From NCBI GenBank assembly GCA_033961575.1, contig CM066733.1:103135921-103199920 (forward strand): a DNA stretch of 64,000 nt. The letters run 5' to 3'. The first letter of the stretch is position 1, and every line of letters starts with the position of its first letter. Shown here piece by piece: positions 1 to 11,010 of the stretch. Source of the stretch: Aselliscus stoliczkanus. Its lineage: Eukaryota; Chordata; Mammalia; Chiroptera; Hipposideridae. A program made the position numbers and the translations under genes. Under the pieces are notes generated by a model. That model had not been told where the DNA came from. It did no database searches and saw nothing but the letters and a program-made list of their open reading frames with translations.

Positions 1-1106
1 CTAGAGAAACTTCCCATAACCACTTCTTGTCCAAGACCAGTCAATAAGTTGCCAGGATCGGTTGGCAATGATTTTCTAGTCTTAGATAGGTGGAATCTCT
101 TCCTATACAAAAATACCATCATATAGGGAAGGAAGAGAAATAATCCTCTTATTATTTCCTGATCTTTCCTGACACTGTGGAGGACTTTCATTTCAAAGAC
201 TGGAAATGATAGACCTTTGTTTTAGCAACTTTCCATGCCAAGGGCAAAATCAAGCTACAGCTGTGTAACAATGTATAATATTACAGTTAAACCAAGTAGA
301 AAAGGCCAATGAATTAAAGAGATGATAAAACTACAAAAAAGGTAAAAAGGTAAATATAAATAATTATCCTATATATGATTTCTTTAAGTGCTGAGTTGTA
401 AAAGACTGGTGAAAAAGTTTTAATGTTAATTTTATTTCACCAGGTATAAGAGAGCTCTATTTTCTATCACTCTAATATATTTTATTTGCAGCATTGCCTA
501 TTTTATTATTACTTTAAATCATTTTCAAATATTTTGAGTACTATGAAACATTTTATGTTGATGTTAGGAACTTAGGCTATGAGCTAGATCATTTGAAAAC
601 GTTAACTGCCTTCACATTCAAATGGTTAAAATTCTCCCTCCAAATCAGAGAATACCCCTAATTTTACAGTGCATAATAATGTGAAGGGGCAGGGAGGGAG
701 AGTACTTTAGAAGGAATTAAGTTGTTCAAGGACTATTCAGCAATGTGCAGGATCGCTTTGCATAGATATAAACAATCCAATTATCAGATTGGCAAATGGT
801 TATTCAACTTCTACCTTTTTGTTGTTGTTATGCTAGTTTTTTGTTTTTTTTTCTAATACACTCTACACCAAATGCATTGCAGTTAAAATTTTACATTTAT
901 CCGTTTATTGCTTAAAATCATCCCAGGACCCACCAAGGGAACACACACATTTGTTCAGGTAAGCAGTGGGGTGTCCTGAAGGGTTTCCTGCAGGGAAATG
1001 ATACAGTTAGAGGTACTTTTAACAAAGCTGCTTGACAGCTAAGTAACGGATAGGTTTTTTTCCCTATGAATTGTTTTTCAAAACTCTTGACTTTTACTTT
1101 TTTCAT
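1..1106. other. AT-rich unique sequence
   Basis: I see no gene, recognisable repeat or RNA in this stretch. It has several short homopolymer T runs (about 836-852). A short minus-strand open frame near 918-1106 lacks splice signals and recognisable protein character, so I treat it as chance. Confidence 0.5.
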
Positions 1107-1186
1107 AATTAATAAATTTTACTTTTTAGAACAGTTTTAGGTTCACAGCAAAATTGAGCAGAAAGTACAGAGTTCCCATATACTCG

Positions 1187-1242
<56 letters not shown>

Positions 1243-2940
1243 TCATACTACCAGTACCCCCATTAAAGTGGTACATTTGTTAGAATTGATGAACCTACAT
1301 TGACAAAATATTATCACCCAATTCCATAGATTACATGGACTTACTCCAAGATTGAACCAGGGTTCATTCTTGATGTTGTACATTTTAAGGGTTTTGAAAA
1401 CTGCAAATTATATGTATCTATCATGTGTATCATACAGAATGGTTTCACTGCCCTAAAAATTCTTGTATACTGTCTATTCATTCCTGCCTTGTACTAACCC
1501 CTGAAAACCACTGATCCTTTTACTGTCTCCATAGTTTGGCCCTTCCCAAAGTGCCATATAGTTAGAAACCACACAGTATAGAGCTTTTACAGGTTGGCTT
1601 CTCACACTTAGTAATATGCATTTAAGTTTCTTCCATGTCTATTTATGGCTTGATAATTTACTTCTTTTTATTTTGCACTGAATAATATTTGATTGTATGA
1701 ATGTACAACCGTTTATGCATCTATTCACCTAATTAAGGACATCTTGGTTGTTTCAATGTTTTGCAATTATGAATAATGCTGCTATAAGCATTAGTGTACA
1801 GGTGTTTCTGTCAACAGAACTTTTCACCTCCTTGAGTAAATACCATGGAGTGCAATTGTTGGATTATATGATAAGAATGTGTTTAGTTTTTATAAGAAAC
1901 TGCCAAACTGTCTTACAAAGTGATTGAATAATGTTGCATTTCTGCCAGCAACATATGAGAGTTCCTGTTGCTCCACATCCTTGCTAGCATTTGGGGTAGC
2001 CAATGTTTTGGATTTTAAGCATTCTTATAGTTGTGTAAAGGTATCTTTTTGTTGTTTTAATTTCCAGTCCCCTAAAAACGTATGATGTTGAATATATTTT
2101 CATATGTTGTTGAGGTGTCTGTTCAGGTCATTGGCCCATTTTTTAATCAAGTTTTTTGTCTTTTATTGTTGTTGAGTTTACAGATTCTTTTTATATTTTG
2201 GATAACAGACCTTTAGCAGATGTTTTGCAAATATTTTCTCCCAACCTATGGCTTGTATTTTCTTTCTTTTGACAGCATCTTTCACAGATTAGAAGTTTTT
2301 AATTTAATGAAGTTGAGTTATTTTTTCCTTCATTGATCATACCCGTTGGTATTGTATCTAAAAGGACATCACCAAGGTCACCTCGATTTTCTGCTATGCT
2401 ATCATCCAGAAGTTGCATAGTTTTGCATTTACATTTAAGTTTACGATCAATTTTGAGTGAATTTTTGTGAAGAGTATAAGGTCTATGTCTAGATTCATTT
2501 TTGCATGTGAATGTCAAGTAGTTTCGATACTGTTTGTTGAAAAGACTATTTTTGCTCTATTGTATTACTTTTGCTCTTTTGTCAAAGATCAGTAGGCTAT
2601 ATGTATGTGAATCTATTGCTGGGCCCTCTATTCTGTTCTATTGATCCACCTGTCTATTCTTTCACTATTACCACACTGTCTTGATCATTGTATCTTTATA
2701 GTAAGTCTTGTCAGTCCTTCGACTTGGTTCTTCTCCTTTAATGTGAAGTTGGCTACTCTGGGTCTTATGCTTCTATATATAAACTTTAGACACAGTTTGT
2801 TGATATCCACAAAATAACTTGTGAGAATTTGATTTGGATTATATTGACTCTATAGACTAAGTTCAGAAAAAACTGAGATCTGGACGATATTTAGTCTTCC
2901 TCTACTTGAATTTGCCCTATAGCCTCCCTTTTCTGGTGGA
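1107..2940 (-). mobile_element. Antisense L1 LINE, 3' UTR plus end of ORF2, decayed
   Basis: Read on the minus strand this is the C-terminal part of an L1 ORF2 followed by a 3' UTR. The plus strand shows the familiar antisense order: a 3' UTR part containing the AC microsatellite, then text resembling 'gaataatgctgctataagca', 'ctgttgctccacatcc' and 'cacactgtcttgatcattgt', all typical of the mammalian L1 reverse-transcriptase end. The frame is broken throughout; the longest remnant is a 72-residue minus-strand frame at 2299-2517. It is 5'-truncated, as most L1 copies are, and divergent enough to be an older (L1M-like) copy. The subfamily is from memory and unverified. Confidence 0.85.
1189..1239. 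repeat. (AC)n microsatellite
   Basis: About 25 uninterrupted AC units lie within the antisense L1 3' UTR. The length suggests it is polymorphic. Confidence 0.97.
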
Positions 2941-3460
2941 TCAAAGAAAGTTGCTGATTTTTAAGGTTTTTTTTAGCTTTTTACTTGTTAGGATAAAGTG
3001 ATGACTTCCACGGTCCTTACACCTGGACCGGAAACCCTAACCCTGACTTTAGTAGTACCGTGAAGGGCTAATCTGTTTAATTCTGAAGAAAAAAGGAAGA
3101 ATCCAAAATGGTAAAATATGATTTTATAAGTTTTGTAAAATATATTTTTCCACCTACAAATTAAAGTTGAATAGGCCAATCAAAGTTTGGTAAATTAGCT
3201 ACAGATGATCCAAATTTTCTGTGAATTTTGTAATTTAATCAATTCCAGCAACTGTTATAATAGGTAGGTAGACTTTAAATGATCATCAAATTACTTCAAA
3301 ATAGTATCAGGTAAATTGAAATAAATTGTATGTTGAAAATATAGTATCACCAAAAAGGAAAATAGAAACAAAAACCTCCCTGAAAGAAATCTTAGGGGTT
3401 TAAGGGAAAGTGTCTTTTCCTTTTCCTTTTATTTTTGTTGGATTTTCTCTCTCCAAACAG
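2941..3460. other. Unique sequence upstream of the exon-like segment
   Basis: No repeat was recognised. The last 50 bases form a pyrimidine-rich tract ending in a consensus CAG, which acts as the putative splice acceptor for the next feature. A minus-strand frame at 2988-3179 has no supporting signals. Confidence 0.5.
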
Positions 3461-3709
3461 AATGCCATTATGAATCCTCTTCAGGCCTTAATTAATAGAA
3501 AATTAATACTCAAGGCTCATGAATGCACTGTTTATGATAGGCAGTTGCATAAAACATTCAGCATGATATTGAAAGCTATGGACGTACCTAGAGACAATGC
3601 TCTTCAGGTACATCGACTTGCAGTGATATATCATCTATCACAGAAAGACTATCTAGAAAAATTTGCACCCAACTGTTACAGAAACATAATCCTAGATCTG
3701 TCTGCAAAG
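3461..3709 (+). CDS. Putative single coding exon, unidentified protein
   Basis: A C/T-rich tract (roughly 3413-3454) runs into 'ctctccaaacag', a strong acceptor. Directly after it comes an 83-codon open frame in phase 0, beginning NAIMNPLQALINRKL and continuing through LHKTFSMILKAM, VHRLAVIYHL and NIILDLSAK. Its mixed charged, aromatic and leucine-rich composition looks like a helical globular protein, unlike the low-complexity frames elsewhere in the window. Two donors are possible: 'CAG|gtacat' after 3607 (147 bp) or 'AAG|gtcacc' after 3709 (249 bp). Both keep phase 0, and the frame stops at 3728-3730. There is no A tail or flanking duplication, so a processed pseudogene is less likely. I do not recognise the family. 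It could be an exon of a large plus-strand gene or a decayed exon; no partner exon was found in the window. Confidence 0.4.
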
Positions 3710-3870
3710 GTCACCTATTCTATCTTCTAGTCTTCACTTAAAATAATCTAGACAGATGTTAAGTAAAATTTATTTTCAAAGATCTCTAGACTATTCAAAG
3801 AGTATTATCCAGTCTTTGTTAGTACCACATTCCAGGTATTAACAATCTTTGCTGTTAAGAAAGTTTACCA

Positions 3871-4030
3871 GGATGGCTGGTTAGCTCAGTTGGTTAGAGC
3901 ACAATGCTCATAACACCAAGGTTGCAGTTTCGATCCCCACGCCCTCCACAACTAGATTGAAAAACCTACTTGACTTGGAGCTGATGGTCCTGGAAAAACA
4001 CACTCTTCCCCAATAAAACTATATATATAA
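3871..4030 (+). mobile_element. tRNA-derived SINE (Ile/Met-like head, Rhin-1-like body)
   Basis: The 5' part resembles a tRNA: A box 'tagctcagttggttagagc', an anticodon-like loop CTCATAA, and B box 'tttcgatcccc'. A body follows with 'ctccacaactagattgaaaa', 'cttgacttggagctgatgg' and a tail 'ccccaataaaa'. The flanks share an imperfect 'tttacca', a possible target-site duplication. The whole-element architecture and the CCCCAATAAA tail match SINEs I associate with rhinolophoid bats; that attribution is from memory. Confidence 0.8.
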
Positions 4031-4199
4031 TTTTACCAAAGACTAAACCAAATCATTCCTATGATATTGATACAATTCTTCTGATTACTTCCATGGACAG
4101 AGGGCTGCTATTCTTGAAGGCAATATAAGAATGTTTGACAACCAAAGAGAATGTTAATGTCCTTATTATTTTTAAGTTCAATCATTAATTTATCCAGGT

Positions 4200-4420
4200 A
4201 AGAGCTTTGAGGAGTCAGCTTATCTTTGGAGTCAAATATTGACTCTCACGCTTTCCTGCTAATGTAACCACAAACAAGTGATTGAATGTTTCAGAGCCTC
4301 AATTTTTTCACCTATAAAATAAGAATAATAATTCTAAATTCTACATATTGTTGTTACAATGCAAAGCAAAACATATGTAAATTGCTGATATGCTGTCTGT
4401 AATATCCAGTAAGTACTTCT
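4200..4420 (+). repeat. MIR SINE relic
   Basis: It matches the MIR core and 3' part: 'cagagcctcaattttttcac', a run of 'aataagaataataat', then 'ttgttgttacaatg' and an ending that resembles 'agtaagtact'. Strongly diverged. Confidence 0.7.
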
Positions 4421-4814
4421 AAATGCAGCAGCTCCTGTGGTTGCATTTATTAATATTATTTTATGAATTCATTCATCCATTATAATTTGGCAAACATGTA
4501 TTACATACCTTCAATATTATAGTTACTCTGTTAACTACTTATTATTACCTTATGCCTCTGAGTTAGGTTAAATTAATATAATCTGCTGTTTATTTTATAA
4601 AATATTGCTCATGGTCCTATAATAATATCTGCTCTACACCTTCTCCCAACCCCACACACTGCTAAATTCCGGAATATTTTTGTTTACAAATTTATTATCT
4701 TTTCTGGCCCTACTACAGGTGTCTCATTCAGAATGGGGCTTCTTTCTCTACATAATCCCAGTTTTCTTTCCCTCTTTTTAAACTGAATACATTATATCAG
4801 TTTATCTTGGTGGG

Positions 4815-5040
4815 AAAAGTGCATATTTTGAACTCAGGCTGACTTGATTTCCAGTCTTAGCACTTATTTAACCAGACACTTTGATTATTATGCAGCCTCC
4901 CTAGTTCCCTCAGCTTTTCCAGACATAACACCAATTTCAGTGAATGGCTGTGAGCCTTCAATAAGATAATGTTACCTCATTTAGTGTTTGATGCTGAGTT
5001 GGCTCTTAGTATATGGTAGTTATTATTATTCAATGAAATA
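4815..5040 (+). repeat. MIR SINE relic
   Basis: Diverged MIR: a 'gaactcaggctgacttgatt' start, 'cttagcacttatttaacc', a decayed 'cctcagctttt' core and a 3' end near 'ttggctcttagtatatggta'. Confidence 0.6.
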
Positions 5041-5519
5041 AAGTCAGGCACATAATTAATATGAAGGTGTCATTTCTTCTATATGTAAATTTTTCATTAA
5101 AGTCTTATTTTGACAGTTCCCATAATTTTTTAAAAAAATCCCTTTTGTTAAAGACTGTCCATTAGAAGAGCAGTGTACTACATAAGCTTAGCATTCTTTG
5201 TCAGATGAAGATCTCATGAAAAACAGTTGAGGAAAATTTCAAATGGAAATCAGGTGTTAAAAGTTTAATTAAAAATATCAACCTCTTATACATAGGCTAA
5301 CATAGACTATGGCAAGCTGTTTAATTGTGGATTCTAGGGCTATTTTTACACTGTCAACATTCTATTTAGTAATCTTGGGGGAAATAGCATCAAAAGCAGA
5401 CAAAGAAAAATGTTTCACTTTCCTGCAGCTGATTCCCGTGATTGCCTGACGTTTAGTTACATTTGGGCATCTGTCTCAGGAACTCCCATTGTCTGGAACC
5501 ATATGCAAACTGAAGTGTG

Positions 5520-6480
5520 CATTGGGGTATAGACATGAGGACAGAATTTCCAGTTGGATATGCCATCCGACAGCAGCGGGAGAAGCTGGACAAGCCTGGG
5601 ATACTTCATGCAGTTCATTTAATGAACTGTTACTTTATTATTTTGTAAAGCTTCTGTAATGCACATTTATGATAGAAAAAGTGCCTCGCATCCTGCTTCA
5701 TCAGAAGGGGACCTCATTTAGATTAACCTGTGACTTCAACAGCAGGTGGTAGAATGAACCAACTGCTTCAATTACTGCTTTTGCGCATGACTTTCATGTG
5801 TTGCTAAGATTATCAGAGGAACCTGATTACATCCCCTTAGACACTATTGTTGGCATGATGATTAAGCTGTTATTATTTTTTTTTTTTAAGACGAGGAACC
5901 TAAAAAGCTTTTTGGCATGAGGCAAAATCACTGTGTATAGAGATCAGTAAGATAGTGTGTATCATTGCCCTGTAGCTTATCTCCACACATACAGCTCCCT
6001 GGTGGATCCCTATGATAAACATTATTGGAACAATTAGCTGCTGCTGACACAGAATCGAGACACAATGGCCATGGCCAGCAGCACAGAGCCAAAAATTATG
6101 GAGCCAAAAACCATAAAAAGCAACACCAAGCCAGTCTCCCCATTCAACTGCTGTCATAAAACCCTCCCAGTGCTATGTTTGCATAGCTGGCTTCACCGAT
6201 ATGGCACTGTTAACACAAAAGAAGAAGCTGCAGCACTTGTCTTTGTTTAGCTGAAATTACAAGTCATTGAATTAGTATGTCATCTTTATTGTGCTGTCAT
6301 GCAGCGGAGGTGAGGAAGGCTCCGTAATGGATGGGAGAGTTTGATGGCCTGAAAGACAGGCTCACAGATGGTTGTCGATATAAAACAGTTTTTCCCCCCT
6401 TTAGAAAAAAGCAAGAAAGGAAGGGGGAAAAAGCAAAAATCCTGCTTGGAACAGATCTTCACTGATTTGTGTATAATACC
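5520..6480. promoter_or_regulatory. Candidate conserved noncoding region
   Basis: This stretch has no recognisable interspersed repeat and a more balanced composition than its surroundings. It contains motif-dense segments such as 'cagttcatttaatgaactg' (an inverted repeat), 'gcagcggaggtgaggaagg' and 'atggatgggagagtttgatg'. Two antisense short frames (5900-6157 and 6065-6250) overlap inside it and have no splice or start support. The regulatory role is inference from composition only; I cannot measure conservation. Confidence 0.25.
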
Positions 6481-7022
6481 AAGCTATATTCCTACCAGGC
6501 CCATGAGTAAGAACTTTGGTGGCCTCGAGTGTATGACAGAGGCGTAGGATGCACACATTCCTGAGGAATGCATTTGTGATGAAAATAAAAGTGATGCAGC
6601 ATTTCAGCTTCTTGGAAAGCCAGTGGTGAGCGTTCTTCTAGGGAAGCTTCTCTTAGAATATTTATAAACAATTGTGAATGATTAGATAAGGTTAATGAGA
6701 AGAGTTAACACTGTTATAGGAAGTTTAAAAATAAAAAGAATTTTGGCCATTCTTATTATAAGAAATTTAAAGTTCTGTACAGATATGATTAAATATATTT
6801 TGGGATGTTAGACTGTGTAATAATAAGAAAGAAACTGGGTTAAATTTGGCTTAAATGTTTTTAATTTAGTGATTTCTTGCTTTTCTTGTTTTTTTCAGTT
6901 TCAGTTTGATTTATAACACATCATTGGACAATTATGTACTTATTAAAAATCAATGAAATACCAAACTAAATTTTGCTTTTAAAAAGCAAAATGTTGTTCT
7001 TTTTGACACAATTAAAAATCAT

Positions 7023-7066
7023 GTTTGACCCAGTCTAAAAAATTAAAAGTTTGACCCAGTCTAAAA
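7023..7066. repeat. 26-bp tandem duplication
   Basis: 'gtttgacccagtctaaaa' occurs at 7023-7040 and again at 7049-7066, separated by 'aattaaaa'. It is a perfect local duplication just upstream of the SINE target site. Confidence 0.9.
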
Positions 7067-7086
7067 GGAATTGTTCTGAATCTTAT

Positions 7087-7158
<72 letters not shown>

Positions 7159-7160
7159 TT
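7087..7160. repeat. (TTTC)n microsatellite in a SINE tail
   Basis: About 18 TTTC units followed by a T run to 7176. On the minus strand this is a GAAA-expanded A tail of the SINE at 7091-7267. It gives rise to the spurious Phe/Ser-Leu and Lys/Glu-rich frames on both strands. Confidence 0.95.
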
Positions 7161-7267
7161 TTTTTTTTTTTTTTTTGAGGGCAGTGTCACTGGCCCTCAT
7201 ATGTGGGATCCAAACTGGGGCCGCTGGCATCCCAAGCCAGCGCTTAACCACCGCACCACTCGGACAG
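7091..7267 (-). mobile_element. tRNA-derived SINE, short 'gagggcagtgtcactg' type
   Basis: On the minus strand the element begins near the reverse complement of 'accactcggacagct', carries the internal hairpin 'gctggc...gccagc' and the motif 'cagtgacactgccctc', then an A tail expanded to GAAA repeats. It is flanked by a perfect 15-bp target-site duplication, 'ctgaatcttattctt', at 7076-7090 and 7268-7282. Five more copies of this short type lie in the window (18.7, 25.8, 36.6, 46.7 and 53.7 kb). Confidence 0.93.
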
Positions 7268-7282
7268 CTGAATCTTATTCTT

Positions 7283-7924
7283 GAATGGAGAAAATAATCT
7301 TTTCACCAGTATTTCATTTCAGGTGGGACCCTCAGCCCCCAAACATTCAGGGTAGTGTTTTCAAATAGAGGCAAACAGGTTACATGCAAGAGTGTATAAA
7401 TTTTTTAATGTACTAGTAATTATTTTGGGTCAAGCTTGTCTTTTATGCTTTTTCTCTTGTAAATAAGAAAAACAGGCAAATTAAACATGATTTCCTTTGG
7501 CAAAATTGATATATATAAAAGCAAACCTCTGATAGGAATAATATAAATGTGAATATATCTTTATAAATACACTTGATCACATGTAAGAAAATTATAAAGG
7601 CTAAAAGTCAAGAACTATAAAATGGAAGATATTGGCTCTCTTTGGGAAGGTAAATATTTATCTTAAAATGTGAAAAAAAGCTATCTAAACATCTTTAGAT
7701 AGAATTTTTGGCTTCTGAATGAGCTGTATAAATGAGAAATAAGGAATTAAATGCCTAGCTGGGGCCCTAAATTTGTAAATGTCTATTCAGCAACATTATT
7801 GCATTTATTGGCTTCTATTTAATGCTTATTTTTGTTTGAGGACTGTGATGCTGACTCTTGCAGTTTTTTATGAAAATCATATTTTTGGAAAATGTCATTT
7901 GTATATGTGTATGTTTGTGTGAGT
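7283..7924. other. Unique AT-rich sequence
   Basis: No gene or recognisable repeat seen. Confidence 0.5.
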
Positions 7925-8090
7925 CGGAGTTATGGCAAAAGGTTATGGACTTTATCGTTAATCAGCTCTGCATTTGAATCTTGGCCTTGCCACTTACTTG
8001 TTAACTGTGTTACCTTGAACAGGTTATATAAACTCTTGGCATCTGGCTTTCTCATTTGTAAATATGAGTGAAGAAGAATGGGCAATGAGT
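7925..8090 (+). repeat. MIR SINE relic
   Basis: 'gcatttgaatcttggccttg', 'ccacttacttgttaactgtg' and 'accttgaacaggttatataa' follow the MIR core closely, and 'tttctcatttgtaaatatga' matches the next part. The minus-strand frame at 7930-8163 falls mostly on it and is not a gene. Confidence 0.8.
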
Positions 8091-10540
8091 GCGGGTGAGG
8101 GCATCGGGCGTCAGCTACTTGGGCAACAAGTGACCAGGCGACAGCTTGGAAGTGGGTTTTCATGGCTGTAAGGATAACAAGTTGTGACTCACAGTCTTAG
8201 CTTCAAAATATACCAGTGTTAAGAGGTAGGACCAAGGAAGCCAGATCCTAAGCCAGGGGTCTAACGTAGAGGTTTGGGCACAGATAATGCAGAATCTGCA
8301 GAAGGACAGCTTAGTGGTGACTGCCAAATATGAGGGGAGAAGCCCCACTACATCTGCTCAATTATGTGGCGCTGGCCCCAGCCCCTAGAGATGGGGATCA
8401 GGAGGTCCCAGCTCTTAGTTGAGTTTTGTGTACACAAAACCAAGCAAATTGTGAGAGCTGCAATCATTTATATTTGAATATGACTGAAGCAGCTAAGTAA
8501 AGATATTGAAAGAGGGGAAGGAAGAAAGAGCATGAAGTATGAAAAATTAGAGAATTAAGATTTGTCCTTACTGGAGGAAAGGTTAAGAAAGGAGGAGATT
8601 AGGACAAGCAGGCAGGAGGTGTTTAAGCTAGTATTGCTGGAGCCACCTTTTCCATTACCCAAATAGGGAATGTCTTCCCTGACTACCACTTAAAAGCTCC
8701 AGGCCTCCCTACTCCACATCCTCTCTCTCAAGGTCTGTTTGACTCAGATGTGGTGGTTAGAATGGCCAGTTTCCTGGGGTACTTGAGACATTTTAGGGGT
8801 TTCTGTTATTTCCCCTATTGCTCAAACATCTCCACCCGGTCCATAATCCCTTAAATTCTTCTATGAAATGGGTGAAAACTCTTTTTCAACATAGACATAT
8901 GCAAAACCTAAGAAATAATAAGAATACCCACAGAGAGAATCCTTTCTTTTTTTAATTCACAGTTTACAAATCTAGTGAGATAATACATGTGAAAGTCATG
9001 GGAAATTGGAAGACGCTAATATACATGATAATAATTATTAACCTTTCATTTTATCTGTACAAGAGAAGTGAATGAGGATTAGAAGTTAGTTATATGTTGA
9101 CTTGGATTTACGTAAAGATGTAAACAACAAAGAAAGATCATTACCTGTGAGGACTGATGTTGAGAAAAGGATGGGTGTGTTAAGGCAAAGGGCACCTGAG
9201 ATAGATGGAAGTGAGCAAAATGCAAGGAGGAAGCCCAGGAGAGCTAAGATGAAGTAGTTTTAAGCTTTAAGCTTTAGCCATAATAAAAAGACCAAATTGT
9301 TGTTTATAGGTGTCCAAAGCATTTTTATTATGTACCTTTCTTCTCTCTCTCGGATTTCATCCTCCCCATAAATTTTTAATTCATTTCCTGGATGAGGATG
9401 AGAATAAAGCCAATGAACAAGAAAGCATACCTATTCATTATATTCAAAGGGGAATATGTTTTAAATGTCACACATACACATATTTATATTCTGCTGTTCT
9501 AGATTTATCCTAGACTAGTATTCCAATGTTTAGGTCACAGGGTCATGTATTTTGTAATATAAGCTGATTTCAGCTAAAACATCTTTTTTTTTTTTTTTCC
9601 AGCCTGCAACTTGTACTTTTCGAATAAATGTCACTTACTGTGTTTAAACTGCCTTTGGTTCTCTGTTCTCCCCGTTTTTTTCTGGGCTCTGTATTTTGCT
9701 TAAGTTTGTGATTAAATGAGAATTGGATGATAATTTGAAATGATCACAGTGATATAACCTTGTCAAAATCAACTGGAATATATTTAGTAATTATTTCAAT
9801 AAGCAATGCTACCTAAGTAATTTCATCATTTCTTACTGTTATTTATATTCACCAAATGTATAAACGGTAACTGAATGCTTCCTAGTCTTCCTAGTCCTTT
9901 GTAAAATTGAATTCAGGTTTTCAGGCATGGCTTGTGTTATGTGCCCCCATGATTCTACCTTTTTCCTTTTGTTCATCTCTGTACTTTTCTCCCTCCGGGT
10001 ACTATTGCCTCCTGTGGCTTCATTCCTATGCAGATATATGCTTGCAAGTGGAGCCCAGAGAATTCTCTGTCTCTAGCCTCACTTTTATCATTGAGTATTG
10101 GATTAAGAATAGTTCCAGAAAGCACAGATTTTTCTAAATCAGAAATTGCTAATTTATTTCTCAATCCCTCTGTGTATGCTGTGACACTATAATTTTTCTA
10201 CAATTGAATATGTTGGCTTTGAAGGCTACTGAAAATGTATCTTTTAATTGGGAAATTTACCAGCACTGTCACATTGCACTTATATACTCAGGTTCTCTGC
10301 TAATGTCTTATGCTTACAGTTCCAAAACGTCTCCTCCATCTGCCCCAAACCACCACACCCTTCTGCTTTAGGCCACCCCCATCAAGGATCTTCAGAATTC
10401 TTATTAACTCCTCATTCTTCAATCATTTGCCACTTTTAATAGAATATAGCTCTGCAATGTCAGTAATTTCTCCCCTGCTGGCTCTCACATTTTTAATCTC
10501 CTGAATCAGGCCTTCAGACTTCTTGCCTTCACCCTAAAAT
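8091..10540. other. Mostly unique sequence
   Basis: No gene supported. It holds a T run at about 9583-9598 and purine-rich patches near 8500-8620. Short frames (8160-8348 minus, 9310-9513 plus, 9907-10137 plus, 10248-10504 plus) lack splice or protein-family support. Confidence 0.45.
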
Positions 10541-11010
10541 CAGCTTTCCAAGGAGTCCCCCCACCTTTAATTTCTCACTCGGCACCCCTTTACAATAATT
10601 TGCCTACACCTCATATCTCTGTCCTTCCCCAAAGTTTCAGACTCCTTATGCCTAACAAATTCAGGGCATGTTCTTAAGGCTGGCCCCCAGGGTCTCCTAT
10701 ACCAAGGCTGCTTTTATCTCCTGCAAATTCCTGGAACAGAGCCTGTATTGCCACAAGCCCTTCCACTTTTCATGAAATCTTCCTCACCCAGGAATATCCA
10801 TTTCAAATGACATCTCCTTCTGATTCTCCTAGCCCAATGTCATCTTTTTTTCTGTGACTTCACCCTTTGCATTTGCTAACTGTTCAGTGGTCCTAATCAT
10901 AGTAGAGATACACACAGATTATGGTATCGCTTCTTTTCCCATCCTGTTTGCTCCCATTCTATTTGAAGCTCCTTTTAGGCCAGATCTGGTCAAATTGTCT
11001 TTACATTTCC
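10541..11010 (+). repeat. Probable L2 LINE relic
   Basis: Pyrimidine-rich text with 'aaatcttcctcacccaggaa', 'aaatgacatctccttctgat' and 'cccattctatttgaagctcc' follows the order of the L2 3' region (clinical-trial-like CTTCCCTGACC and CTCCATGAGG blocks in good copies). Heavily diverged. Confidence 0.5.

Noticed and set aside
2299..2517. 72-residue minus-strand frame
   Set aside because: Not a gene of its own; a remnant of the decayed L1 ORF2.
3031..3046. Telomere-like 'aaccctaaccctgac'
   Set aside because: Only two CCCTAA units; too short for an interstitial telomeric array.
3871..3950. tRNA-like sequence (also at 18716, 44937, 45050, 46350, 62884)
   Set aside because: A and B boxes are present but arms do not pair as a mature tRNA, and each is followed by a SINE body or A tail with flanking duplications. 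These are SINE heads, not tRNA genes.
7012..7284. Frames rich in Lys/Glu (minus) and Phe/Leu/Ser (plus)
   Set aside because: Translation of the (TTTC)n repeat and SINE; not coding.
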